Of a DNA stretch of 64,000 bases, positions 1 to 8,508 are shown in pieces. The notes under the pieces are model-generated. The model saw only the letters and a list, made by a program, of their open reading frames with translations. It was not told where the DNA came from and searched no databases. Both the position numbers and the translations under genes were made by a program. Source of the stretch: an uncultured Eubacteriales bacterium (GTDB taxonomy: Bacteria > Bacillota > Clostridia > Oscillospirales > Acutalibacteraceae); NCBI GenBank assembly GCA_934525065.1, contig CAKSYX010000009.1, positions 1 to 64,000 on the forward strand. The letters are read 5' to 3'. The stretch's first letter is position 1. Every line of letters begins with the position of its first letter.

Positions 1-223
1 GGGGCTGTCGCATTTAGATGCAGAAAGCGTTTTCTTTGCCCCGAAGCTGTATGTAGATACCGCGAGTGGGCAAAAAAACGCTTAAAAGAGCAAAATTATT
101 TTTAGATTCTATCAATAAACAAAGACTATATTTCATATGAAGCTCTGATTTTGATAGGCCTCGTGAAATATAGTCTTTTTCTTTTTGTTTTGCTCTTTGG
201 TCTGCGCTAAATGCGACAGCTCC
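1..223. repeat. Inverted-repeat element, copy A
   Basis: The ends are 17-base inverted repeats with one mismatch: GGGGCTGTCGCATTTAG at 1-17 and its complement at 207-223. Nested inside are a second pair (AAAAGAGCAAAA near 84-95 against TTTTGCTCTT near 188-198) and a 15-base perfect stem (121-135 with 163-177). Bases 121-208 align closely with 45092-45178, so this is a repeat family. It contains no credible ORF. It lies just beyond the 3' end of tarJ and could also act as a transcription terminator. The left end touches the window edge, so the true boundary is not certain. A MITE-like or structured intergenic element is inferred. Confidence 0.7.
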
Positions 224-288
224 TTTTAAAAGCAATACTCAAACTTGGGACGTCCGCTTATCGCGGCACGCCGTCAAGCGGCAAAAGT

Positions 289-1314
289 TTATTTTTCCCA
301 TTTCATGATGGTTTTTCCGAAGGCCTTCTTGGTGTCAAGCTCAAAAGCCTCGGTCATGTCTTTAATGCTTCTGACTTCCTTGACAACGCCGACCATGTGA
401 GAAAGGTATTCAATGATTTCCGGATACTTTTCATACATTTCAACGGTTTTAACAAAATCCGCACGTCCGCTGCGGCTGCTGCCGAACATACGCAGTCCCT
501 TTTCAAGAATCATTCTGGTGTTGATCGGAACCGGGTACTCGGAAACGCCGAGAATCGAAATCGTTCCTTCGGGATTGATATAGTCGATAATTTGATTGAT
601 TGCAACCTGAGAGCCGTTGCCGCCGACGCATTCAAACGCATGGTCAAGGTGAAGGTCCTCGGGAATCTCCGTTGTGAGGTAGGTCTCGTCCGCAAAGGTG
701 AAGTCGGCAAGCTTTTTGGGAACAATGCCGAAGATATAAAGCTTCGTGTCCGGAAAGAACTTTTTGAGGAAGATGGAGGTCATATAGCTGAGGTTTCCGT
801 CGCCCCAAACGCCGATGACGTTGCGCCTGCTGTGGGCAATTTTGTCAAAGCGCGAAATTGCGTGGACACCGACCGAAACCATCTCGGTGAAGGCGGCAAT
901 CTCGTTCGGAACAGACTCCGGAAGGCGAACGAGCCTGTCCGCCGGAATTTGAACATATTCCTGCATGAAGCCGTCAAAGCCGCTGGCGCGGAACCTGCTT
1001 GAGCGAAGGTAGTTTTCCGCAATCACGTCGTCCTTTTCAGTTGGCGTATTGGGAACCATAACGACCTTTTCACCCGGCTTGAAGGAGCCGTCGGGCGCAT
1101 AGATTACCTCGCCGATAGCCTCATGAATGAGAGCCATCGGAAGCTTTTTTGCAAGAACCTTTGCGTCTCTTGTGCCCTGAAAATATCTCTGGTCGGCGTT
1201 GCAGATTGAAAGATAGGTCGGCTTCACGATGATGTCGCTTGAAAAAATGTCAATCTCATTGAAGGCAATTTCAATCTTGCGCGGCTGGGTCAATCTGTAA
1301 ACTGTATTAAGCAT
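289..1314 (-). CDS. tarJ: Ribulose-5-phosphate reductase TarJ (zinc alcohol dehydrogenase family)
   Basis: 341 residues of the medium-chain zinc dehydrogenase family. Cys38 and the His64-Glu65 pair sit where the catalytic zinc ligands lie, and a Rossmann region (VIGVWGDGNLSYM) follows around residue 165. TarJ reduces ribulose 5-phosphate to ribitol 5-phosphate with NADPH; TarI then makes CDP-ribitol, a precursor of ribitol teichoic acids and some capsules. The pairing with a TarI-like gene 27 bases upstream in the same operon is what decides TarJ over a generic alcohol dehydrogenase. No ribitol-phosphate polymerase or primase lies in the window, so the polymer being made is unknown. Confidence 0.85.
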   Translation of the reverse strand: MLNTVYRLTQPRKIEIAFNEIDIFSSDIIVKPTYLSICNADQRYFQGTRDAKVLAKKLPMALIHEAIGEVIYAPDGSFKPGEKVVMVPNTPTEKDDVIAENYLRSSRFRASGFDGFMQEYVQIPADRLVRLPESVPNEIAAFTEMVSVGVHAISRFDKIAHSRRNVIGVWGDGNLSYMTSIFLKKFFPDTKLYIFGIVPKKLADFTFADETYLTTEIPEDLHLDHAFECVGGNGSQVAINQIIDYINPEGTISILGVSEYPVPINTRMILEKGLRMFGSSRSGRADFVKTVEMYEKYPEIIEYLSHMVGVVKEVRSIKDMTEAFELDTKKAFGKTIMKWEK

Positions 1315-1341
1315 TTATCTTTTTCCTTTCATAGTCTGCGT

Positions 1342-2055
1342 TCAGTTGATGGTCTCGTCGTCAAGCAGCGACTTTGCAACGCGCAGATCATACGGATAGG
1401 TGATTTTGATGTTGTGGACCTCGCCCTGAATGAGATGAACGGGGCGGCCCTTCATGCTGAAAATTTTGCAGGCATCGGTGAGGATGTCTTTCTCCTCTTC
1501 GGTAAGGCTTTCATAAAGCTCCTTAAGCTCCTTTGCCTTGAAGGCCTGAGGAGTCTGGCCCTGATAAAGGCGGCTTCTGTCCGGAATGGCACTGATGGTC
1601 TTTTTGTCAACGCTTTCAACGATCGTGTCCGTTGCCGGAACAACGGTGTCGGTTGCGCCGAACTCAAGTGCGCCCTCAATGTTTTCGTCAATGATCCTTG
1701 CGGTGACAAAGGGACGGACGGCGTCATGGGTAACGATGACGGTATCATCGTCAAGGCCGTCTGTGCTTTCGATGTATCTGACGGCGTTCATGATGGTTTC
1801 GTTCCTTGTTGAACCGCCCTTGACAACAACAACGCGGTTGTTCTCCGGAAGGTGCTTTGAAAGGATGTTGTTCGTGTAGCTGACCCACTGGTCGGGGCAG
1901 AGAATGATGATTCTTTTGAACGCACTGTTGACATAGAACTTTTCAACGGTGTGGACGATGATGGGCTTGTTTTTCAGCGTGAGATACTGCTTGGGCTTTT
2001 CGAGGTTGCCCATTCTGCTGCCGATTCCGCCGGCGGCGATAACTGCGTATATCAT
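1342..2055 (-). CDS. tarI: Ribitol-5-phosphate cytidylyltransferase TarI (IspD/TarI family)
   Basis: 237 residues. The N-terminal nucleotide-binding loop AAGGIGSRMG with the following KPKQYL is typical of IspD/TarI cytidylyltransferases, and the protein has the family's usual length. The reaction is CTP plus ribitol 5-phosphate giving CDP-ribitol. Sequence alone separates TarI from IspD (MEP isoprenoid pathway) poorly; the adjacent tarJ favours TarI. It is the first gene of a two-gene minus-strand operon. The start is preceded by TTTGAGGTGAAATC, a good ribosome binding site, and by a consensus promoter at 2115-2143. Confidence 0.8.
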   Translation of the reverse strand: MIYAVIAAGGIGSRMGNLEKPKQYLTLKNKPIIVHTVEKFYVNSAFKRIIILCPDQWVSYTNNILSKHLPENNRVVVVKGGSTRNETIMNAVRYIESTDGLDDDTVIVTHDAVRPFVTARIIDENIEGALEFGATDTVVPATDTIVESVDKKTISAIPDRSRLYQGQTPQAFKAKELKELYESLTEEEKDILTDACKIFSMKGRPVHLIQGEVHNIKITYPYDLRVAKSLLDDETIN

Positions 2056-2114
2056 GATTTCACCTCAAAGTTTAAGTTTTGTTTTCATTCTACCTTTTAT
2101 TTATAGGTGGTGAT

Positions 2115-2143
2115 ATTTTAACCCAAACTCAGCCTTTTGTCAA
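2115..2143 (-). promoter_or_regulatory. Vegetative promoter of tarI-tarJ
   Basis: On the minus strand TTGACA (2143-2138), a 17-base spacer, then TAAAAT (2120-2115). It points into tarI, whose start codon is about 60 bases downstream. Confidence 0.75.
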
Positions 2144-2212
2144 CTTTGAACGTAGAAGCCTTTCGGAATTGTGAATTTTCGTATAACAGCAAAGCTTTTT
2201 TCCGAAACTTAC

Positions 2213-2241
2213 TTGAGAATGGAGTACTTTTGGTATATAAT
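2213..2241 (+). promoter_or_regulatory. Vegetative promoter of the mreB cluster
   Basis: TTGAGA (2213-2218), 17-base spacer, TATAAT (2236-2241), about 75 bases ahead of the mreB start codon. It is divergent from the tarI promoter. Confidence 0.75.
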
Positions 2242-2315
2242 GATATTTCAATATGCCATATTATGAGCCGATTTTCATAGAATTTATAACTTTTCTCAGC
2301 GAAAGGGGAAGCAAA

Positions 2316-3326
2316 ATGCTTTTTTCACAGGATATAGGGATCGACCTCGGAACCGCCAACACCCTTGTTTTTGTCAAGGGAAAGGGCATCGTTATCCGTG
2401 AGCCGTCCGTTGTTGCCGTCAATGTCAGCACAAGGCCCGGCAAGGTCGTTGCCGTCGGCACCCAGGCAAAGGAAATGATCGGAAGAACACCCGGTTCGAT
2501 AACCGCGATGAGACCGCTGAAGGACGGCGTTATCGCCGATTTTGACGTCACGACCGAGATGCTTCGCAGATTCATTCAAAAGGCAATGGGCAACTCGTTT
2601 TTTGCAAAGGCGCGCGTTGTAATTTGCATTCCTTCCGGCGTTACCGAGGTTGAACGCAGGAATGTTCACGATGTTGCAATCGAAGCCGGCGCAAAATACG
2701 TCAGCCTCATCGAAGAGCCCATGGCGGCGGCTATCGGCGCGGGACTGCCCGTTTCCGAAGCTATCGGCAGCATGGTCGTTGATATCGGCGGCGGAACGGC
2801 CGAGGTTGCTGTTATCTCGCTCGGAGACATCGTCACCGCCCGTTCGGTCAGAGCGGCGGGAGACAGCTTTGACAGCGCAATAATTCAATACGTCAAGAAA
2901 AAATATAACCTTCTCATCGGTGAGCGCACCGCGGAGGAAATAAAAATCAAAATCGGCTCGGCCGCAGAATATGAGGGCGAGGGCAAAATGGAGGTTAAGG
3001 GCAGAAACCTTGTTGACGGATTGCCCAAAAACGTCACCGTAACCAGCGAAGAAATCCGCGAATCGCTGTCCGACCCCGTCGGACAGATTCTTGAAGCCGT
3101 TAAGGAAACGCTTGAAAAAACTCCGCCCGAGCTTTCGGCGGATATAATCGACCACGGCATCATGCTCACCGGCGGCGGCGCACTGCTGCGCGGCCTTGAC
3201 CGCCTTATTGCCGAAGAAACGGGTATGCCCGTCAATATTGCGGACAACCCACTTGACTGCGTTGTTGACGGAGCCGGAATTTATCTTGAGTCCGACGTGC
3301 TCGGAAAAATCGGCAGAAGATTCTGA
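2316..3326 (+). CDS. mreB: Rod-shape determining protein MreB
   Basis: 336 residues, bacterial actin homologue. The phosphate-1 loop [11 protein letters not shown] is at the N terminus and the second phosphate loop [13 protein letters not shown] is mid-protein, as expected for an actin-fold ATPase. MreB forms short membrane-bound filaments that guide lateral wall synthesis by the elongasome. I chose the ATG at 2316 rather than the in-frame ATG at 2253: GAAAGGGG at 2301-2308 is a good ribosome binding site at the right distance, and the protein then starts as the family does ([12 protein letters not shown]). It is the first gene of mreB-mreC-mreD-PBP2-minD. Confidence 0.95.
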   Translation: MLFSQDIGIDLGTANTLVFVKGKGIVIREPSVVAVNVSTRPGKVVAVGTQAKEMIGRTPGSITAMRPLKDGVIADFDVTTEMLRRFIQKAMGNSFFAKARVVICIPSGVTEVERRNVHDVAIEAGAKYVSLIEEPMAAAIGAGLPVSEAIGSMVVDIGGGTAEVAVISLGDIVTARSVRAAGDSFDSAIIQYVKKKYNLLIGERTAEEIKIKIGSAAEYEGEGKMEVKGRNLVDGLPKNVTVTSEEIRESLSDPVGQILEAVKETLEKTPPELSADIIDHGIMLTGGGALLRGLDRLIAEETGMPVNIADNPLDCVVDGAGIYLESDVLGKIGRRF

Positions 3327-3360
3327 GGAAAGGAGCACCCTTCGGTGCCTGTAAAAAATA

Positions 3361-4224
3361 ATGCGACAGTTTTTTAAAAGCACACAATTCAAGGTCTTTT
3401 CGCTTGTGCTCTGCGCGCTTCTCATCGGTGCCGTTCTTGCGGCGGTAAACGTGAACAATTCCTCACCGTTCACCGGTGTTGTTTCAATTGTTTTTTCTCC
3501 CGTTCAAAAGCTTTCTCAAAAGGTTGCCCAAAAGTTTGACTGGTTTTCCTCCTCCTTTGAAAGCGCGGGAGCCTACCGAAACGAAAACGATGAACTGCGC
3601 CGCAAGGTTGCCGAATATGAAAAGCAGCTTGCGGATTACGATGAAATGAAGCAGAAGATCGTCTCCTATGAGGATATGCTCGGAGTTAAGGAGGCAAACC
3701 CGGAAATTGAGCTTTGCCGCGCCGAGGTCATCGGAACAGACAGCGCAGACCTTTTTTCCTCCCTGATGATTGACAAGGGCAGCAGTGACGGCGTTGCCGC
3801 AGGCGACCCGGTCGTCAGCGGTAATTACATTGTCGGCCTTGTCAAAAAGGTCAATGCATCATACAGCGTGGTTCAGACCGTTTTGAATCCTTCGCTCAAT
3901 ATCAGTGCGATCGAAAGCGAAACGAGGGAGACTGCCTATGTTACCTCAACGGCCGAACAATCGCTTCAGGGCAACTGCATTTTTGCCGGACTTGAAAGGA
4001 CGACTGACGTTTCTCCCGGAGGAATCATTCTCACGTCCGGAATCGGAGGAGTTTATCCGAAGGGCTTTATCATCGGGACGGTGATGCGGGTATGCGAAAG
4101 CGGGACCGACCTGACAAGCTACGCCATTGTGAATCCCGGCGTTGCAATTGACGGACTGGAGGATGTTTTTGTAATTACCTCCTTCAAAGGCCAGGGCGTT
4201 GAACAGCTTGAAAACGAAGATTAA
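3361..4224 (+). CDS. mreC: Rod-shape determining protein MreC
   Basis: 287 residues. One N-terminal membrane segment (about residues 9-28), a coiled coil around 70-105 (ENDELRRKVAEYEKQ), then the two beta-barrel domains of MreC. It forms a periplasm-side scaffold linking MreB, MreD and PBP2 in the elongasome. It lies 34 bases after mreB, so it is almost certainly cotranscribed. Length and domain order are normal. Confidence 0.93.
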   Translation: MRQFFKSTQFKVFSLVLCALLIGAVLAAVNVNNSSPFTGVVSIVFSPVQKLSQKVAQKFDWFSSSFESAGAYRNENDELRRKVAEYEKQLADYDEMKQKIVSYEDMLGVKEANPEIELCRAEVIGTDSADLFSSLMIDKGSSDGVAAGDPVVSGNYIVGLVKKVNASYSVVQTVLNPSLNISAIESETRETAYVTSTAEQSLQGNCIFAGLERTTDVSPGGIILTSGIGGVYPKGFIIGTVMRVCESGTDLTSYAIVNPGVAIDGLEDVFVITSFKGQGVEQLENED

Positions 4225-4283
4225 ACATATATTGCACCGTAGATAAAAAAGACGGAAGGTCTGACGGAAAGAAGTGAGAAGGA

Positions 4284-4823
4284 ATGAAAAGCTTTTTTGA
4301 AAGCGAAAGAGGCAGGCTCTTTTCCGAAAGGGCTCTGCTTGCGCTTCTTGTGCTTCTGACTGCGATTTTTCAGAACACAAGGGGAGCACTGCCGGTTTTC
4401 GGAAACGCCAGGGCAATGCCGCTTGTGGTTCTTGTGGCTGTTCTCGGCCTTTTTGAGCGCAGCCTTGCCGGCCTTTTCTTCGGTGCGCTTGCCGGTGCTC
4501 TCTGGGACATGGCTTCGGCGGATACGGACGGCTTTTTTACCCTCCTGCTTTGCGTTTTCGGCTTTTTGAGCGGAATTCTTTCAAGCTTTGTTTTGAGGAA
4601 CAACATTTTTTCCGCCCTTTTGCTTTCCGGAGCTTCAACGGCTCTTTGCCTTCTTTTCCATTGGTTAGGCTTTGTTTATGTCAAAGGATACGACCCTTCG
4701 GCTGCGCTGCTTCTCGGCAATTATCTTCCGTCGTTCATATACACGGTTTTGTTCACCTTCATCTATTATTATCTCGTCAGAGGGCTTAGAAATGCCCTTC
4801 AAAAACCGAAAAGATTTGTCTGA
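4284..4823 (+). CDS. mreD: Rod-shape determining protein MreD
   Basis: 179 residues and strongly hydrophobic, with about five to six membrane segments, as usual for MreD. The charged N terminus (MKSFFESERGRLFSER) precedes the first segment. The call rests on topology, length and position between mreC and the class B penicillin-binding protein. The start follows GAGAAGGA, a ribosome binding site only about three bases away but matching the hydrophobic core best. Role: membrane part of the elongasome. Confidence 0.88.
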   Translation: MKSFFESERGRLFSERALLALLVLLTAIFQNTRGALPVFGNARAMPLVVLVAVLGLFERSLAGLFFGALAGALWDMASADTDGFFTLLLCVFGFLSGILSSFVLRNNIFSALLLSGASTALCLLFHWLGFVYVKGYDPSAALLLGNYLPSFIYTVLFTFIYYYLVRGLRNALQKPKRFV

Positions 4824-4849
4824 AAAAAACTTGAAAGGACGGTGACGTC

Positions 4850-6880
4850 ATGAGAAGAAAAATCAGTAAAAAGCGCGACGCCGCCGTAATTGCGCTCATT
4901 GCCCTTGTTTTTGCCGCATTCATCGTGAGACTGTGGAACATTCAGGTGGTTTCCGCAGGCGAAAAGAAAAGCACGGCCGTCAAGGCTGTTGAGGTTGACG
5001 TTGAGCCTGTTCGCGGTGACATTCTTGACCGCAACGGTAATCTTCTCGCAACCGGAAAGCAGCAGCGCAATGTTGTTTTCAATTACGCCTCCTTCCCGAA
5101 AAGCAGCGAAAAGGAAGCGCGCAACAAAATTATCGGCGAGCTTGTTGCTCTTTTTGAAAAAAGCAACGCCGAGTGGGTCGATGAACTCCCAATAAAGCTG
5201 AGCAAAAACGGAAAGCTCAGCTTCAAAAAGAACAGCGAAAGCGAGGTTGCATACCTGCGCTCCGCCGCTTTTCTTGACCTTAATCCATATGCGACCGTTC
5301 AGAACTGCTTTGACGCGCTCACCGAACGTTATTCGCTTGAAAAATATGATGTTGCAACAGCGAGAAAGCTTGCTTCTGTGTATTACTCCATGTGGAAGGA
5401 CGGCTTCAACTCAAGCACGCCGTATGCTTTTGCAAAGAATGTTTCCGCTCAGCTCGCTTCGCTCATCAAAGAAAAAAGTGCAGAATTCCCCGGTGTGGAC
5501 GTTCAGGTGAAGTCAGTCAGATATTACCCGGACGGAACACTCGCTCCGCACGTTCTCGGAATCGTCGGCGCAATCAGCAGCGAGGAATACGAAGCAAGAA
5601 AGGATGAGGGCTATACCCTCACAGACACCATAGGCAAAAACGGAATCGAATACGCCTATGAAAGCGAACTGCGGGGCAAAAAAGGCAAAAAGCTCATCGT
5701 TACCGACGCAGACGGCAACACAACGGAAAAGTATACCGTTCTGCCGGAAAACGGCGATTCGGTTGTTTTGACGATTGACGCAAAGCTTCAGAAAACGGCG
5801 CAGGATTCGCTCGCTTCACTCATCAAGACCATGCAGAAAACAAATTCCAACATAACCTCGGGTGCGGTCGTTGCAATGGACGTCAGAAACAACGAGGTTC
5901 TGGCCTGCGCAAACTATCCGAGCTATAACCTTTCAACCTATTCAAAAAATTCGGCAAAGCTCAACTCCGATTCTTCAAAACCGCTTTGGGACAGGGCACT
6001 GAGGAGTACCTTCACCCCCGGCTCAACGATAAAGCCGGCAGTTGCAATGGCCGGCCTTGAGGAAAAAACCATTGACGAGGACTTCACCGTTCTTTGCACG
6101 GGAATTTATACACACTATAAGGACTATCAGCCGGGCTGCACGGGTGTCCACGGCAACCTTAATGTTGTTTCGGCACTCTACCATAGCTGTAATATCTTTT
6201 TCTACGAAACTTCACGTCTTTTGGGAATCGAAAAGCTCAACGATTATTTCACAATGTTCGGGCTCGGAGAAAAGACCGGCGTTGAGCTTGCGGAATCCTC
6301 CGGTACCGTTGACTGCGTTGAACTGAGAACCAAAAAGGGCGAGCTTTGGACCCCCGGTCTTACGATTCAGGCCGGTATCGGCCACGGCGACAATCAGTTT
6401 ACGCCGATTCAGCTTTGCGCTTACGCTTCCGTTATTGCCAACAGGGGCGTACGCAGAAAGGCGCACTTCGTCAGCTCGGTCATGACCGCAGATTACAGCA
6501 AGACTCTTTATTCGGCGGAAAACCAGGTTCTTTCAACCGCAAACTTCAAGGACGAAAACTGGGCGCTCGTTTATGAGGGAATGCTGCTCGTCGGAACAAA
6601 GAGCTACGCAGACTTTTCCTCCGTGGGCGAAACGGTTGCCGCCAAAACCGGAACAACGACCGTTGAGCGCATTGTGAACGGAAAAAGCAAAAAGCACAAC
6701 AACGGTTTGATTATTGCTTTTGCGCCGTATAACGATCCGCAGATTGCGGTTTCGGTTGTTATTGAAGGCGCAGACAGCGGCGGTTCAACCGCTCCGGTTG
6801 CCGCAGCAATTATGAAGCAGTATTTTTCAAAAACAGAGGGCGAAAAAACTGCCCGTACCGAAGGCTCGCTACTCAAGTAA
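4850..6880 (+). CDS. mrdA: Penicillin-binding protein 2 (peptidoglycan D,D-transpeptidase)
   Basis: 676 residues, class B PBP. One membrane anchor lies at about residues 12-31, followed by the dimerisation domain with the conserved VEPVRGDILDRNGNLLA. The transpeptidase domain carries Ser392-Thr-Ile-Lys395, Ser446-Cys-Asn448 and Lys599-Thr-Gly601, the complete SxxK/SxN/KTG triad. It crosslinks peptidoglycan during cell elongation with MreBCD. The gene follows mreD by 26 bases. Most SxN motifs in this group need only Ser and Asn, so the central Cys447 is not by itself disabling. Confidence 0.93.
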   Translation: MRRKISKKRDAAVIALIALVFAAFIVRLWNIQVVSAGEKKSTAVKAVEVDVEPVRGDILDRNGNLLATGKQQRNVVFNYASFPKSSEKEARNKIIGELVALFEKSNAEWVDELPIKLSKNGKLSFKKNSESEVAYLRSAAFLDLNPYATVQNCFDALTERYSLEKYDVATARKLASVYYSMWKDGFNSSTPYAFAKNVSAQLASLIKEKSAEFPGVDVQVKSVRYYPDGTLAPHVLGIVGAISSEEYEARKDEGYTLTDTIGKNGIEYAYESELRGKKGKKLIVTDADGNTTEKYTVLPENGDSVVLTIDAKLQKTAQDSLASLIKTMQKTNSNITSGAVVAMDVRNNEVLACANYPSYNLSTYSKNSAKLNSDSSKPLWDRALRSTFTPGSTIKPAVAMAGLEEKTIDEDFTVLCTGIYTHYKDYQPGCTGVHGNLNVVSALYHSCNIFFYETSRLLGIEKLNDYFTMFGLGEKTGVELAESSGTVDCVELRTKKGELWTPGLTIQAGIGHGDNQFTPIQLCAYASVIANRGVRRKAHFVSSVMTADYSKTLYSAENQVLSTANFKDENWALVYEGMLLVGTKSYADFSSVGETVAAKTGTTTVERIVNGKSKKHNNGLIIAFAPYNDPQIAVSVVIEGADSGGSTAPVAAAIMKQYFSKTEGEKTARTEGSLLK

Positions 6881-6916
6881 CAGCCGCTTTGCCGGCAGTG
6901 AGGAGAGGAATAAAAA

Positions 6917-7636
6917 ATGGCAAAAAAAATTGTTTTTGCGTCCGGAAAGGGCGGAGTAGGAAAGACATCGGTCGCCGTCGGGATTGCGCACGCGCTGACG
7001 GCTCTCGGCCACTCGGTTCTGCTTGTTGATTTTGATAATCTGCGCAGCATTGACCTGCTTGTCGGTGCGGCTGAGTCGGTTGTCTATGACTGGGGAGATG
7101 TACTGCTCGGAAGATGCAGTGCTCAGGACGCCGTTTACACTGCCGGCGGTCTGAGCCTGATGTCCTGCCCGAGGAAATACGGCGAAGCAACCTCAAAACA
7201 GGTTGGAACTCTCATCCGCTCCTTTGATGAAAAGTATGACTATATCATTTGCGACGCGCCGGCAGGCGTGGGACGCGGAATGCACCTTGCCCTTGCCGGA
7301 GCGGACAAGGGAATAATCGTTGCAACGCCGGATTACGTTTGCGTTCGCGCCGCGTTCATCGCTTCGGACGAGATGATTGAAAACGGAATAAGCGATATCC
7401 GTCTCATTGTCAACCGCGCGGTCAAAAAGGATATCAAAAAGAAGCGTCTGCTCAACATAGATTCCGTAATTGATTCAACGGCGGTGCGCCTCATCGGCGT
7501 TGTTCCGGAGGATCCGAAAATCCGCTTCGGCGCAATGGGCAGCACGATCTGCAAAAAGGGTCAGGTCTCATATCCGGCGTTTGTGAACATTGCAAAACGC
7601 CTTTGCGGTGAAAGTGTTCCGCTTTCCTTTGCCTGA
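6917..7636 (+). CDS. minD: MinD/ParA-family P-loop ATPase
   Basis: 239 residues. It has the deviant Walker A GKGGVGKT (residues 10-17), the DNLRSIDLLVG switch region, and the VVYDWGDVL motif that distinguishes MinD from ParA. MinD normally binds membrane and MinC to block FtsZ assembly near poles. Its place after mreBCD-PBP2 matches the Firmicute mre-min arrangement. Two departures are visible: no minC or minE is adjacent, and the C terminus ends IAKRLCGESVPLSFA instead of the usual lysine-rich amphipathic membrane-targeting helix. A MinD-like ATPase with another role cannot be excluded. Confidence 0.78.
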   Translation: MAKKIVFASGKGGVGKTSVAVGIAHALTALGHSVLLVDFDNLRSIDLLVGAAESVVYDWGDVLLGRCSAQDAVYTAGGLSLMSCPRKYGEATSKQVGTLIRSFDEKYDYIICDAPAGVGRGMHLALAGADKGIIVATPDYVCVRAAFIASDEMIENGISDIRLIVNRAVKKDIKKKRLLNIDSVIDSTAVRLIGVVPEDPKIRFGAMGSTICKKGQVSYPAFVNIAKRLCGESVPLSFA

Positions 7637-7697
7637 GTGTATTTGAAGCATCAACGGGCGGATTTTACACATATTGTCAAAAATATTGATTTTTTGC

Positions 7698-7726
7698 TTG
7701 AATTTCTGCCGTGGTTTTGTTAGAAT
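7698..7726 (+). promoter_or_regulatory. Vegetative promoter of mgsA
   Basis: TTGAAT (7698-7703), 17-base spacer, TAGAAT (7721-7726), about 70 bases ahead of the mgsA start codon. Confidence 0.6.
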
Positions 7727-7797
7727 AGACAAAGTAAGAGAGTAATACATAACGGCCGGCACCTGCTCGGGAACGGCAGAGGAAGGATTTCTGAAGT

Positions 7798-8199
7798 ATG
7801 AATATTGCACTTATTGCCCATGACGCAAAGAAAGAGCTTATGACGCAGTTCTGCATCGCTTACTGCGGAACGCTCAGCAAGCATGACCTTTGTGCAACGG
7901 GAACAACAGGAAAGCTTGTTGCCGAGGCAACCGGGCTCAATATCGTCAGGTTCCTCGCGGGCTACCAGGGCGGCGAAGAGCAGATTGCGGCGCGAATCGC
8001 CTGCAATGAAATTGACCTTCTGCTCATTTTCCGTGACCCGCTGAACCCGAAGCCCGGCGAACCGAACGAGGCGAACCTCCTCAGGCTCTGTGACGTTCAT
8101 AATATTCCCGTTGCAACCAATATCGCCACCGCTGAGGCGCTGATTCATGCCCTTGAGCGCGGCGACCTTGACTGGCGCGACATTGTTAACCCGAAATAA
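7798..8199 (+). CDS. mgsA: Methylglyoxal synthase (divergent active site)
   Basis: 133 residues, the usual length. It keeps the family frame: IAHDAKK at the start, ATGTTGKL for phosphate binding at residues 33-40, and FRDPL and IPVATN near the C terminus. The enzyme converts dihydroxyacetone phosphate to methylglyoxal plus phosphate, a relief valve when phosphate is short. Against the Escherichia coli enzyme as I recall it, the catalytic Asp71 position (GGDQQ) is Glu60 here (GGEEQ), and the His98/Asp101 region (PHDPD) reads PGEPN. Activity is therefore uncertain, though the fold assignment is firm. Ribosome binding site GAGGAAGG lies upstream. Confidence 0.83.
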   Translation: MNIALIAHDAKKELMTQFCIAYCGTLSKHDLCATGTTGKLVAEATGLNIVRFLAGYQGGEEQIAARIACNEIDLLLIFRDPLNPKPGEPNEANLLRLCDVHNIPVATNIATAEALIHALERGDLDWRDIVNPK

Positions 8200-8218
8200 G
8201 CTTTAAGCTTATTCAAAA

Positions 8219-8450
8219 AATACAGCATAAAGGCTATGACTGAAAAGAGTAGCCGAAAAAGGCGCGCAGACAGAGAGGAACGCAAAAGCTGAAAACGTTC
8301 CGCGGCAGCCCTTCGGCGAAGACATTCACGAGCCGGCTTTTGCCCGTTTGCCGCGTTAAGGCTTTGAGCGGGGCGCGTTTGCGCCCAATCTGGGTGGTAC
8401 CGTGGAGCGTTGCTTCATCCCTTTTTTCGGGTGAGGCGGCGCTTTTTTGT
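8219..8450 (+). promoter_or_regulatory. T-box leader controlling hisS-aspS
   Basis: Three T-box features are visible. Stem I has a GAGTAG motif and AGAGAG internal loop (8247-8282). The T-box sequence TGGGTGGTACCGTGGAGC runs from 8391. A terminator hairpin, AGCGTTGCTTCATCCC paired with GGGTGAGGCGGCGCT, is followed by a T run (about 8405-8451). Uncharged tRNA binding favours the antiterminator and lets the synthetase genes be read. The specifier region GACATTCACG (8321-8330) contains both GAC (Asp) and CAC (His), so the sensed amino acid cannot be settled by eye. Confidence 0.9.
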
Positions 8451-8508
8451 TTTGTTACCGCTGCCTTTTGACAGCAAAAAGAAAATTAACTTCATTCGGA
8501 GGTAAAAT

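Noticed and set aside
211..1002. Plus-strand ORF of 263 codons opposite tarJ
   Set aside because: tarJ has clear dehydrogenase motifs; the opposite reading is a shadow and begins inside the repeat element.
2325..3473. Long minus-strand ORF (382 codons) opposite mreB
   Set aside because: It overlaps mreB completely, has no recognisable domain, and reflects codon bias of the true gene.
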